Below are positions 1 to 7,495 of a stretch of DNA of 35,070 bases, piece after piece. The first letter of the stretch is position 1; each line of letters begins with the position of its first letter. Location: assembly GCA_944376805.1 (NCBI GenBank), contig CALWDX010000057.1:1-35070 (forward strand), in the 5' to 3' direction. This DNA comes from an uncultured Clostridia bacterium. GTDB lineage: Bacteria > Bacillota > Clostridia > Lachnospirales > CAG-274. The position numbers and the translations under genes are program-made. The notes beneath the pieces are model-generated. The model was given only the letters and a program-made list of their open reading frames with translations. It ran no database searches and was not told the DNA's origin.

Positions 1-24
1 AATTATTTAAAGAGGTGTATTTAT

Positions 25-564
25 ATGAAAGGGAACGTATGTTCGTTTATTGGACACAGACCAGATAAATTTAATTTTCAATATGATGAAACACATTTAG
101 ACTTTATACTTTTAAAGGCTAAACTCATTATAGAAATAGAAAAAATTTACCTTAGTGGTATAAAGATTTTTTTAACTGGTTGTGCTTTGGGTGTTGATAT
201 GTGGTGTGGTGAAATTGTTTTGAAATTAAAAGAAAAGTATAATGATATAGAATTATACTGTGTTTTAGCTTTTAAAAATCAAACAAAAAATTGTAGTAGT
301 GATTATAAAAAACGTTTAGAAATTTTATTAAAAAATTCAAATGGTGTATATTATACACAAGAAAAATATTCAAAAACTTGTTATTTTATAAGAAATAATT
401 TTTTAGTTGATAGGTCAACTGTTATTTTAGAGGTATACAATAAAGATAGTAATAGTGTTGGAGCTAAAAAGGCTTTAAATTATGCTATTAAGAGTAAAAA
501 AGAAATAATATTATTAGAACCTAATACATTAGAAATATATAAAACTTTAGTTTTAGAATTATAG
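25..564 (+). CDS. SLOG-family (YpsA/DUF1273-like) nucleotide-binding protein
   Basis: A 179-residue protein. Its N-terminus has the signature GHRPDK (residues 10-15), followed by a glycine-rich segment TGCALGVDMW (about residues 51-60). This is the pattern of DUF1273/YpsA proteins in the SLOG superfamily, a Rossmann-like fold that binds nucleotide-derived ligands. A second conserved region near residues 125-150 (FLVDRS, then GAKKALNYA) fits the family's C-terminal half. There is no signal peptide or membrane segment, so it should be cytosolic. AGAGGTG lies 8 bases before the ATG. The upstream neighbour is outside the window, and downstream is a short toxin-like locus. SLOG proteins often act as ligand sensors in nucleotide signalling or conflict systems, but the role here cannot be read from the sequence. 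Family is probable; function is unknown. Confidence 0.75.
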   Translation: MKGNVCSFIGHRPDKFNFQYDETHLDFILLKAKLIIEIEKIYLSGIKIFLTGCALGVDMWCGEIVLKLKEKYNDIELYCVLAFKNQTKNCSSDYKKRLEILLKNSNGVYYTQEKYSKTCYFIRNNFLVDRSTVILEVYNKDSNSVGAKKALNYAIKSKKEIILLEPNTLEIYKTLVLEL

Positions 565-592
565 ATATTTTAAAATTTTTATAATTAAAAAT

Positions 593-775
593 AGGAGTAA
601 TTAAAGTCGCTCTTTATATAAAATAATATAGGGAGGGTGATACTATGAAAAAATATCATTAACAAATATTAATCTAGTATTATTATTAATAGTGATTAAA
701 TAACTTTAATATTTTTAATTAAAGTTATTTAAAAATAACAGTTAAGGGGGAACAACTTAATTACTCCTTTTTGTA
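593..775 (+). other. Candidate type I toxin-like locus with a frameshifted 20-residue ORF
   Basis: A strong ribosome binding site, GGGAGGGTGATACT, precedes an ATG at 645. The direct frame stops after five codons. If one A is added to the A6 run at 648-653, the frame becomes a 20-residue hydrophobic peptide (MKKISLTNIN then LVLLLLIVIK) ending at 703. A perfect 13-bp inverted repeat follows at once (698-710 with 718-730). A 12-base stretch near the 5' end (593-604, which itself contains AGGAG) is exactly complementary to 757-768. The same architecture, with a GGGTGATACT-ATG start, a tiny membrane peptide and a pairing GTTAAGGGGG...ACTCCTTTTT tail, is known from putative holin-like and TxpA/Bsr type toxins of Firmicutes. 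The peptide and family assignment are inference; the repeats are direct observation. Confidence 0.35.
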
Positions 776-805
776 ATATAATTATAATGCTTTATCAACT
801 TAATG

Positions 806-2000
806 TCAATATTCATTTATTTTTTGCAATGAATAAATAGATTTATTAAAATTAAATGTATAGGCAAAAGCCATAACTATAAAAAAGTAAGGTATGTATG
901 TATATCCAAAAACTTCTCCACCTATAAAAATAGGGGCAAAAAATGTATTTGTAGCACTACCAAATATACTTATATAGCCTAAACTTGCTACAAACTCAAT
1001 AGGTAAACCAAATAAACTAGCAAGTATAACCCCTAAACTTGCACCAATAGAAAAAAGAGGAGTTACCTCACCACCTTGAAAACCTATTGATAGTGTAATA
1101 ATAGTAAGTATAAACTTTAATACCCAGTCATAAATATAAATTTTTTCATTGTAAAAACTTGCATTTATAAGATTTGTACCTAACCCCGAATATCTACCTT
1201 TATATAATATTAAAAATATAATACTTAATATTATACCTATAATAAAAATTCTTATTATAGGATTTTTTAATTTTATTTGTAAAAAATGTTTTTGCATATT
1301 TTAAACATATTGCAAAACTTCCACCAATTAAACCAAAAATTATACCTAGTATAATTAATTTTAATATTGTTAAAAAGTCTAAATTTATATTTAAAGATAA
1401 AGGAAAAGTAAACTTTTCTAGCCCTAATAAATGTGATGTTGTACTAGCCATAAAAGAAGCCGTTATAGCTGGTATTAATGCCCTATAATGTATACTACAT
1501 GCTATTAATACTTCAACAGCAAAAAATATTGCTGCAATAGGTGTTTGAAATAATCCAGCAAAACCTGCTGACATACCTGTTATTAAAAATATTTTTCTAG
1601 TGTCTTTTATATTTATTTTATTACCTACCCAATTTGAAAATGTAGCACCTAATTGAACAGCTACACCTTCACGCCCAGCACTACCACCAAATAAATGTGT
1701 TGTCCAAGTGCTTAAAATAATAAAAGGTATTAACCTTAAAGGAATTTTTTCTTCTTTACCTTCTGCTACTTCAAATATAAGCCCCATACCTTTTGAACTT
1801 TTGCCACCCCATTTATTATAGCAATATACAATAATAACACCAGCTAAAGCTAAAAAAGGTATTAGCAAAATAGGGTATGTTTGTCTTATATCTATTATTT
1901 TTAATAGTGTCTTTCCAAAAATAGTATCAATTATACCAATAATAAATCCAATAGGTATATCTAAAATACCTAATATTGTTAAATTTTTAAAATCTTTCAT
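806..2000 (-). pseudogene. CLC-family antiporter, probably fluoride/proton type, split by a frameshift
   Basis: Two overlapping minus-strand frames together encode one CLC channel/antiporter of about 397 residues. The upstream part has SKGMG, GREGV (the gating glutamate) followed by AVQLG, and GFAGLFQTPIAA. The downstream part has GGEVTPLFSIGA and the last helices. GREGV in place of GREGP, and SKGMG where chloride carriers have GSGIP, point to the CLC-F fluoride/proton antiporter clade (family knowledge). The frames join at the T6 run 1263-1268: with one base fewer, KIK runs straight into NPIIRIFIIG. I chose the ATG at 2000 because AAGGA precedes it; an ATG at 2021 lacks a site. It follows plsC directly, so the two are probably cotranscribed. 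No fluoride riboswitch is visible upstream of the pair. It may be a real pseudogene, a sequencing error, or a gene rescued by slippage. Confidence 0.8.
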
Positions 2001-2013
2001 TGTTTTTATTTCC

Positions 2014-2739
2014 TTATGCATTTTTAGGTAATTTTTCTTTTATAATATTTTTTACTATTGTAGGTAAATGCTCTTTTTCTTCATTGCTTATATTTTCCAT
2101 ATATATAGGTTTATGAATATATACATTTACTGTATCAGGTTTTATACGTCCATTATTTCTTTCTTTTAGTTTATAAGAACCATCAATAGTAACTGGTACA
2201 ATAGGAGCATTTGTTTTTGTAGCAAGTTTAAAACTACCTGCTTTAAATTCTCCCATATTGTCGCCTTTGCTTCTTGTTCCCTCTGGAAATATAACCATAC
2301 TATGACCTTTTTTAATAAATCCTATTGCTTCATTTATTGTTTTTAAAGACTGTTTTAAATCTTTTCTATCCATAAAAACACAACCTAAATATTTCATCCA
2401 AGTTCTTAATATAGGTATTTTATTAAGTTCAATTTTTGCAACAAATCCTTTTTCTTTTGGTATTAAAGCCATAAATATTGCAATATCAAAATCCCCTTGG
2501 TGATTGCTTATAAATACTACATTTCTATCTTCTGGTATATTTTCTTTGCCATATACATTTATTGTAGCACCACTATCTTTTATTCTGTTCATTGCCCAAT
2601 TTGAAGTTTGATAAAAACTATAATTATAAAATTCTTTCATCTTATTATTTTTTAATAATCTTTCGGCTTTTTTCAATCTAGGGTATGTTATAAAAAGCAT
2701 AAACATAAACTTAAAATACCATTTTATAGTTCTAAACAT
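2014..2739 (-). CDS. plsC: 1-acyl-sn-glycerol-3-phosphate acyltransferase
   Basis: A 241-residue member of the PlsC/LPLAT family, which transfers an acyl chain to the sn-2 position of lysophosphatidic acid to make phosphatidic acid for membrane phospholipids. The catalytic NHxxxxD motif is seen as NHQGDFD near residue 79, and the substrate-binding motif as FPEGTRS near residue 152. A hydrophobic N-terminal segment (about residues 8-22) would hold it at the membrane. AAGGAGG is well placed before the ATG. A minus-strand promoter lies upstream (TAGACA, 18 bases, TATAAT). It overlaps the tail of the following CLC gene's leader, so the two probably form one transcript. Confidence 0.92.
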   Translation of the reverse strand: MFRTIKWYFKFMFMLFITYPRLKKAERLLKNNKMKEFYNYSFYQTSNWAMNRIKDSGATINVYGKENIPEDRNVVFISNHQGDFDIAIFMALIPKEKGFVAKIELNKIPILRTWMKYLGCVFMDRKDLKQSLKTINEAIGFIKKGHSMVIFPEGTRSKGDNMGEFKAGSFKLATKTNAPIVPVTIDGSYKLKERNNGRIKPDTVNVYIHKPIYMENISNEEKEHLPTIVKNIIKEKLPKNA

Positions 2740-2777
2740 AGCTTTTTTCCTCCTTAGTTTTAATGATATATTTTAAT

Positions 2778-2807
2778 ATTATATCACAAGAAAAATATTT
2801 GTGTCTA
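2778..2807 (-). promoter_or_regulatory. Sigma-A-type promoter for plsC and the CLC gene
   Basis: Reading the minus strand, TAGACA (2802-2807) is followed after 18 bases by a perfect TATAAT (2778-2783), about 40 bases before the plsC start codon. Confidence 0.55.
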
Positions 2808-2808
2808 C

Positions 2809-2836
2809 TTGTTGGTTATAATAATATTTTTATAGT
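2809..2836 (+). promoter_or_regulatory. Possible promoter of the lysis cassette
   Basis: TTGTTG (2809-2814), 16 bases, then TATAGT (2831-2836). Both elements are imperfect. Transcription from here would begin near 2843 and place the dyad at 2873-2895 inside the 5' leader. Confidence 0.35.
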
Positions 2837-2872
2837 ATACACCAATTTTATATAAAAATCATATATTGTTAT

Positions 2873-2895
2873 ATATCAAATATTGTATTTGATAT
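2873..2895. promoter_or_regulatory. Perfect 10-bp inverted repeat upstream of the holin gene
   Basis: ATATCAAATA (2873-2882) and TATTTGATAT (2886-2895) are exact reverse complements around a 3-base centre, about 35 bases before the holin start codon. A symmetric 23-bp site at this position looks like an operator for a dimeric repressor. It could instead be a weak AT-rich leader hairpin. No candidate regulator is adjacent. Confidence 0.5.
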
Positions 2896-2929
2896 GTATG
2901 GACAAGTAAATTAAAAGGAGGAAATTTTT

Positions 2930-3187
2930 ATGAAAATAGATTTAAAAGAAAGAATAAAAAGTCCTATATTTTGGATAAATAATATTATGGCTATTGTAGT
3001 ACCTATTTTGGCATACTATAAAGCCTCTGTTAATGATTTTACAACTTGGGAAAGTATTTTTGATTTAGTATTAAGTGCCTTAAAAAATCCATATGTATTA
3101 GGGCTTGTTTTTGTTTCATTATGGAATAATATTGTTCATCCTAAACCTAAAACTTTAGTAACTAAAGAAACAGGTGAAACACTATGA
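2930..3187 (+). CDS. Phage-type holin (phi-LC3-like)
   Basis: An 85-residue protein with two predicted membrane segments (about residues 14-30 and 53-68) separated by a short polar loop, and a charged C-terminus. The size, the opening IDLKERIKSPIFWI and the position directly before an endolysin match the phi-LC3/phage holin 1 family. Such holins form membrane lesions that let an endolysin reach the wall. AAAGGAGG precedes the ATG. The stop overlaps the endolysin start as ATGA at 3184-3187, so translation is coupled. No other phage gene lies nearby. Confidence 0.8.
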   Translation: MKIDLKERIKSPIFWINNIMAIVVPILAYYKASVNDFTTWESIFDLVLSALKNPYVLGLVFVSLWNNIVHPKPKTLVTKETGETL

Positions 3188-3990
3188 AAGATGTAACATT
3201 ATTACACCCAGAATTACAAAAAATAATAACACAATTTTTAAAAGAGGCTGAAAAACAAGGTTTTATTGTAAAAGTTACAGATACTTTAAGAACTAAAAAA
3301 GAACAAAATGAATTATATGCACAAGGTCGAACTAATCCAGGTAATATAGTAACTTGGGTAAAATATCCTTATAGTAATCATAACTGGGGTATGGCTTTTG
3401 ATATTTGTAGAAATGACGGTAAAGGTGCTTATAATGATAGTGATAATTGGTTTTTTAAAGTAGGTCAAATAGGTAAAAGTTTTGGTTTAGAGTGGGGTGG
3501 GGATTGGAAACCACAAGATAAACCACATTTTCAATTAAATAAATATGGTTCAACTAATTATTTATTTCAAACATATAAAACATTTGAAGGCTTTAAAAAA
3601 ACTTGGGAAGATTTAAAAGAGGAGGATTATATGTTTGTAGAAAGATATTATAAATATAATGATACAATAAAAGCTTATACAATAATTAATGAAAATGGAG
3701 AAAATTATATTAAACTTAGAGATTTAGCTCAACTATTAAATAAAAATATATCTTATGATGTTAATACGAAAATAACTTCATTAGATGATATTATAGAAAC
3801 TAAAAATATAATGGTTAATGATAAAGAAATAACTGTTAAATGTATAGATTCTAATGGTTTTAATTATATTAATGCTAGGGAAATTGGTGATGCTTTAGGT
3901 TATGATGTAGGATATAATGCAAGTATACAAAAAATATTTTTTAATATAAAAAAATCTATTAAAGAAAAATTTAAAATATTATTCAAATAA
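3184..3990 (+). CDS. Endolysin: M15 L-alanyl-D-glutamate peptidase with C-terminal stalk-like domain
   Basis: A 268-residue peptidoglycan hydrolase. Residues 1-120 match the M15 (CwlK/Ply118/VanY-like) zinc peptidases: TDTLRTKKEQNELYAQGR, then SNHNWGMAFDI, which carries the zinc ligands H and D, and a later KPHFQL with the last histidine. A linker (about 125-148) leads to a C-terminal region (about 160-258) with two copies of a pattern like NYIKLRDLAQLL / NYINAREIGDAL. This resembles the copper-amine-oxidase-N 'stalk' domain found in many clostridial wall proteins and probably serves for wall binding. There is no signal peptide, as expected for a holin-dependent enzyme. An in-frame ATG at 3631 behind AGGAGG may give the C-terminal domain as a separate product. 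Confidence 0.85.
   Translation: MKDVTLLHPELQKIITQFLKEAEKQGFIVKVTDTLRTKKEQNELYAQGRTNPGNIVTWVKYPYSNHNWGMAFDICRNDGKGAYNDSDNWFFKVGQIGKSFGLEWGGDWKPQDKPHFQLNKYGSTNYLFQTYKTFEGFKKTWEDLKEEDYMFVERYYKYNDTIKAYTIINENGENYIKLRDLAQLLNKNISYDVNTKITSLDDIIETKNIMVNDKEITVKCIDSNGFNYINAREIGDALGYDVGYNASIQKIFFNIKKSIKEKFKILFK
3620..3633 (+). promoter_or_regulatory. Internal ribosome binding site and in-frame start within the endolysin gene
   Basis: AGGAGG at 3620-3625 is followed after 5 bases by ATG at 3631, in frame with the endolysin. Initiation here would make a 119-residue protein holding only the C-terminal wall-binding region. Secondary translation of this kind is established for clostridial endolysins such as CD27L and CTP1L. 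That it happens here is inference. Confidence 0.55.
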
Positions 3991-3994
3991 TATA

Positions 3995-4042
3995 TTGACA
4001 AAATTACTTTATAGATAAATAATATTATTATACAATAATATT
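3995..4042 (+). promoter_or_regulatory. Promoter with adjacent dyad for the aldo/keto reductase
   Basis: TTGACA (3995-4000) is followed after 17 bases by AATAAT (4018-4023). Overlapping its end is a perfect 9-bp inverted repeat, AATATTATT (4021-4029) and AATAATATT (4034-4042), that runs up to the AGGAGG site. The repeat could be an operator or a short leader hairpin, although pure A/T symmetry also arises easily by chance here. Confidence 0.4.
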
Positions 4043-4056
4043 AGGAGGATTTTTAA

Positions 4057-4875
4057 ATGAAAAATGTTATTTTAAATAATGGTGTATCTATGCCTATGGT
4101 TGGTTTAGGCGTTTTTAGATGTAGCGAAGAAGAAGCTTACAATGCTGTTAAATCTGCTTTAGAAGTTGGTTATACTCATATTGATACTGCTATGATTTAT
4201 GCAAATGAAAATGCAGTAGGCCAAGCTATAAAAGATAGTAAAATACCTAGAGAAAAATTATTTATAACTACTAAATTATGGAATGAAGATATGAGAAAAG
4301 ATAATCAACGCAATGCTATTGAAACAAGCCTTAAAAAATTAGGTTTAGATTATGTTGATTTATACCTTGTTCATTGGCCTGTAAAAGAAAAATTTGTTCC
4401 TTCTTGGTTAGAAATGGAAAAAATCTATAAAGATGGTCTTGCAAAAGCAGTTGGTGTAAGTAACTTTTTAATTCACCATTTAGAAGAAATTTTTAAAGTA
4501 TCTGACCTTGTACCAGCTGTTAATCAAGTGGAGTTTCACCCTTATGTAGTACAAAAAGACCTTACAGATTTTTGTAAAAAACACAATATTCAATTTGAAT
4601 CTTGGAGTCCTTTAGGTGCTATTAAAAATGGTCTTTTAGAAGATAAAACTATTGTAGAATTAGCTGAAAAATATGGTAAAACTCCTGCACAAATTATTTT
4701 AAGATGGAATATTGATAAAGGTATAGTTACAATACCTAAATCTTCTAATAAAGAACGCCAATTACAAAATATTAGCATTTTTGATTTTGAGCTTTCAACT
4801 GAAGATGTAAACAAAATTGATAGTTTAGATAGAAATGAAAGAGTAGGTTCTCACCCAGATACATTTGATTTTTAA
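4057..4875 (+). CDS. Aldo/keto reductase (2,5-diketo-D-gluconate reductase-like)
   Basis: A 272-residue NADPH-dependent TIM-barrel reductase of the AKR superfamily. The catalytic tetrad is visible: D and Y in HIDTAMIYANE (about residues 43-53), K in TTKLWNED, and H in LVHWP. The cofactor-binding end has TIPKSSNKER (about 227-236), typical of the AKR5-like group. It should reduce small aldehydes or ketones in the cytosol; the real substrate cannot be told. It has its own promoter, an AGGAGG site and a strong terminator shared with the convergent permease gene, so it is probably monocistronic. Confidence 0.9.
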   Translation: MKNVILNNGVSMPMVGLGVFRCSEEEAYNAVKSALEVGYTHIDTAMIYANENAVGQAIKDSKIPREKLFITTKLWNEDMRKDNQRNAIETSLKKLGLDYVDLYLVHWPVKEKFVPSWLEMEKIYKDGLAKAVGVSNFLIHHLEEIFKVSDLVPAVNQVEFHPYVVQKDLTDFCKKHNIQFESWSPLGAIKNGLLEDKTIVELAEKYGKTPAQIILRWNIDKGIVTIPKSSNKERQLQNISIFDFELSTEDVNKIDSLDRNERVGSHPDTFDF

Positions 4876-4877
4876 CA

Positions 4878-4909
4878 AAAATAAAAGAGGCTTTAGCCTC
4901 TTTTATTTT
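4878..4909. terminator. Bidirectional intrinsic terminator
   Basis: A 14-bp perfect stem (4878-4891 with 4896-4909) around a TTTA loop, with A-rich and T-rich flanks on both sides. It sits between convergent genes, and the last codons of the minus-strand permease lie inside its right arm. Confidence 0.85.
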
Positions 4910-6009
4910 ATTATAAAGTAAAGTATTAATAAAAGAATTAAAAATAATATATTAAATAAAGTAAAATTTAATATATATTTATTTTTATAATTAATATTTT
5001 CTTTTATAACATATTTATAAGATATAAGACTTGCCATAGATGCTATTAATGTATCTAGTCCTCCTATATTAGTACCTATTATTAAAGAATTAAAATTATT
5101 TGTAAATTTAGATAGTAAAATAGAAGCTGGTACATTACTAATAAATTGTGAAACAAAAACTGATATTATTACATTATCAAATTTCATTATATTTTTTATA
5201 ATATTTGATATAAATTCCATTTTCTGAATATTACCTACAAATATAAAAAATTCTACAAAAGTAAATAATAAGGAATAATCAATATTTTTAAATATACTTT
5301 TATCAATTATTAATATAGAAATAAAAACTATAATAAATAGTATATACATATTTAAAATTCTGCCAATAGTTAATAAACAAAAAATAAATAAAATTAAATA
5401 TATTATATTTGAATATTTTTTATTATCAAAATTTTGTTCAATATTTTTTTCTATATGTATACTATTACTTTTTTTTGTAAAAATAAATATCAAAAATAAA
5501 AATAATGATAAAATTGTAAAAGGTAATATTATAATTATAAAATCTATAAAGTTTATATTATAATTAGAATATAAATACAAATTTTGAGGATTTCCTATAG
5601 GTGTAGCCATACTGCCTAAATTAGCAGATATAGTTTGCATCACAACTAAATTTATTATTTCTTTTTCTAAATTTAATATTTTTAGTAATTTTATTGTAAA
5701 TGGTACAAAAACAATTAAAGCTACATCATTAGTTATTAACATACTACTAAAAAATGTAATAAATATAAGTATTATATATAATTGTCTTGTATTATTTATT
5801 TTTTTTAGTAATAGGGTTATTATTTTTTGAAATATATTATTATTTTCTAAACCACATATTATTGCCATAAGACAAAATAATAATATTAATGTATAAAAAT
5901 CTATATAGTTTATATATGATATATTAGGTTTTACTATAAACATAGTTATTATAGCTAATATCCAAGCTATAATAAGTACAATTTCTTCTTTTATTATTTT
6001 ATTGAACAA
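4903..6009 (-). CDS. SLC13/ArsB-superfamily anion permease
   Basis: A hydrophobic protein of about 368 residues with roughly ten membrane segments. It has the marks of the ion transporter superfamily that includes ArsB, NhaD and CitMHS: an ITNDVALIVFVPF segment, then NLGSMATPIGNPQNLYLYS, and a late NVPASILLSKF with GTNIGGLDTLIASMAS. The substrate may be an organic or inorganic anion. No arsR or arsA is nearby, so arsenite is not favoured. I chose the TTG at 6009 because AAAGGAG lies 8 bases before it. A longer frame beginning with TTG at 6057 would start inside a hairpin. It lies 65 bases downstream of lysC. Confidence 0.75.
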   Translation of the reverse strand: MFNKIIKEEIVLIIAWILAIITMFIVKPNISYINYIDFYTLILLFCLMAIICGLENNNIFQKIITLLLKKINNTRQLYIILIFITFFSSMLITNDVALIVFVPFTIKLLKILNLEKEIINLVVMQTISANLGSMATPIGNPQNLYLYSNYNINFIDFIIIILPFTILSLFLFLIFIFTKKSNSIHIEKNIEQNFDNKKYSNIIYLILFIFCLLTIGRILNMYILFIIVFISILIIDKSIFKNIDYSLLFTFVEFFIFVGNIQKMEFISNIIKNIMKFDNVIISVFVSQFISNVPASILLSKFTNNFNSLIIGTNIGGLDTLIASMASLISYKYVIKENINYKNKYILNFTLFNILFLILLLILYFIIK

Positions 6010-6037
6010 AATAAATACTCCTTTATATATATAATAT

Positions 6038-6065
6038 AAAGCCCCTTGTATATACAAAGAGCTTT
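6038..6065 (-). terminator. Hairpin between lysC and the permease gene
   Basis: A 13-bp stem with a few G-T pairs (6038-6050 with 6053-6065) lies just after the lysC stop on the minus strand. What follows is an alternating A/T stretch with no clear T-run. It may be a weak terminator or a processing hairpin that separates lysC output from the permease. Confidence 0.45.
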
Positions 6066-6074
6066 ATAAATTAA

Positions 6075-7277
6075 TTATTTTACAAATTTATCGTGTATAG
6101 CATTAGCTGCACGTTCAACATCTTTTTCATCAACTAAAACAGAAATTTTAATTTCAGAAGTAGAAATCATATTAACATTTATAGCAGATGAGAACAAAGC
6201 TTCAAATAAATCTGAAGCAACTCCAGAGTTATTATCCATACCAGCACCTACAATAGATACTTTTGCAATAGTTTCATCATAACTATAACTTTCAAAAGGT
6301 ACTTTTCCTTTTAAGTCTTCTAAAGCTGCAATAGCAGGTTCTAATTCATCTCTTGAAACAGTAAATGATATATCTTTTGTACTATCTCTACCAATAGATT
6401 GAAGAATTATATCTACACTAACTTTAAATTTTGATAAATTAGAAAATATTTTGAAAGCCATACCAGGAACATCAGGTACACCTATAACAGATATTCTAGC
6501 CACATTTTTATCAACAGCTACACCAGTAACAATCATCTTTTCCACAAAAGCTTCCTCCTTTACGACAGTCCCTTCAGCATCAGTTAAACTAGAACGAACT
6601 ACCAAGTTTACATTATATTTTTTAGCTAATTCTACTGAACGATTATGAAGAACTTTTGCTCCTAAAGATGCAAGTTCTAACATTTCATCATAGCTTATAG
6701 CATCAAGTTTTTTAGCATTTTTTATAATTCTTGGGTCACCTGTATAAACACCATCTACATCTGTAAATATTTCACATAAATCAGCTTTTAATGTAGCAGC
6801 GAGGGCAACAGCAGAAGTATCAGAACCACCTCTACCAAGAGTTGTTATATCGCCATATTTGTTTAAGCCTTGAAAGCCTGTTATAATAACAATATTTTTC
6901 TTATCAAGTTCCGCTTTTATCCTACTAGTATTTATACTTTTTATCCTAGCATTACCATAAGTTGAAGTAGCACTTATATCACATTGTGTAGCATTTAATG
7001 ATATTGCAGGATAACCCATAGCGTGTATAGCCATAGCCATCAAGGCAACGGACTGTTGTTCACCTGTAGCAAGAAGCATATCCATTTCGCGTTTAGAATA
7101 TTTAGGATTTATCTCTTTAGCTTTTTCTATAAGCTCATCTGTAGTATCTCCTTGAGCAGAAAGTACAACAACAACTTTGTTTCCTCTGTCATATTCATCT
7201 ACAATTCTTTTAGCTGCGTTTCTTATTCTTTCTGCATTGGCAACAGAAGTTCCGCCAAATTTTTTAACAATTAACAA
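6075..7277 (-). CDS. lysC: Aspartate kinase with paired ACT domains
   Basis: A 400-residue aspartokinase that phosphorylates aspartate as the first step to lysine, threonine, methionine and diaminopimelate. The N-terminal kinase domain begins VKKFGGTSV and carries TGEQQS and TTLGRGGSDTSA (about residues 150-161). Two ACT regulatory domains fill about residues 250-400. The start is TTG at 7277, with an AGGGGG site 7 bases before it; no in-frame ATG lies nearby. A promoter (TTGATA-17-TATACT) sits 60-90 bases upstream, and no lysine riboswitch is visible. A strong internal Shine-Dalgarno and GTG at 6545 suggest a separate regulatory subunit, as in the Bacillus enzyme. Threonine, lysine or both could be the feedback effector; this cannot be told. 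Confidence 0.95.
   Translation of the reverse strand: MLIVKKFGGTSVANAERIRNAAKRIVDEYDRGNKVVVVLSAQGDTTDELIEKAKEINPKYSKREMDMLLATGEQQSVALMAMAIHAMGYPAISLNATQCDISATSTYGNARIKSINTSRIKAELDKKNIVIITGFQGLNKYGDITTLGRGGSDTSAVALAATLKADLCEIFTDVDGVYTGDPRIIKNAKKLDAISYDEMLELASLGAKVLHNRSVELAKKYNVNLVVRSSLTDAEGTVVKEEAFVEKMIVTGVAVDKNVARISVIGVPDVPGMAFKIFSNLSKFKVSVDIILQSIGRDSTKDISFTVSRDELEPAIAALEDLKGKVPFESYSYDETIAKVSIVGAGMDNNSGVASDLFEALFSSAINVNMISTSEIKISVLVDEKDVERAANAIHDKFVK
6543..6561 (-). promoter_or_regulatory. Internal ribosome binding site and in-frame GTG in lysC (beta subunit start)
   Basis: Reading the minus strand, AAAGGAGG (6554-6561) is followed after 8 bases by GTG (6545-6543), in frame with lysC. Initiation here would yield a 156-residue protein made only of the two ACT domains. 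Bacillus subtilis aspartokinase II is an alpha2beta2 enzyme whose beta chain comes from just such an internal start (established). Its use here is inferred from the ideal site. Confidence 0.6.
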
Positions 7278-7333
7278 TTATTTAACCCCCTTCATAGTTG
7301 GATATATTTTAATTTAAAAACATAGTTTTTTAT

Positions 7334-7362
7334 AGTATAAAATATTTTAATAATTTTATCAA
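7334..7362 (-). promoter_or_regulatory. Sigma-A promoter for lysC
   Basis: On the minus strand TTGATA (7357-7362) is followed after exactly 17 bases by TATACT (7334-7339). The rest of the 218-base gap between lysC and the next gene is plain AT-rich DNA with no clear leader structure. Confidence 0.6.
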
Positions 7363-7495
7363 TAATTAATAATAATTTTATTAAAAATATCATAAACTAT
7401 TAATTTATAATTATCCCTATATTTATTTTTATGAATAATGTATATAAAATGTACCTATAATTTAATTATTGTTTAAAATATTTATATAAATCTAA

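Noticed and set aside
2740..2929. Fluoride riboswitch upstream of plsC and the CLC gene
   Set aside because: No GC-rich conserved core of the crcB motif is seen. The region is plain AT-rich DNA with two promoters and a dyad.
2930..3990. Part of a prophage
   Set aside because: Only holin and endolysin are present. The flanks are plsC and an aldo/keto reductase, with no integrase, att repeats or structural genes in the window.
6451..7274. Plus-strand ORFs across lysC
   Set aside because: Shadows of the aspartokinase frame without initiation signals.
7278..7495. Lysine riboswitch before lysC
   Set aside because: The promoter lies within about 85 bases of the start codon, leaving a leader too short for a lysine riboswitch, and no GC-containing stems are present.
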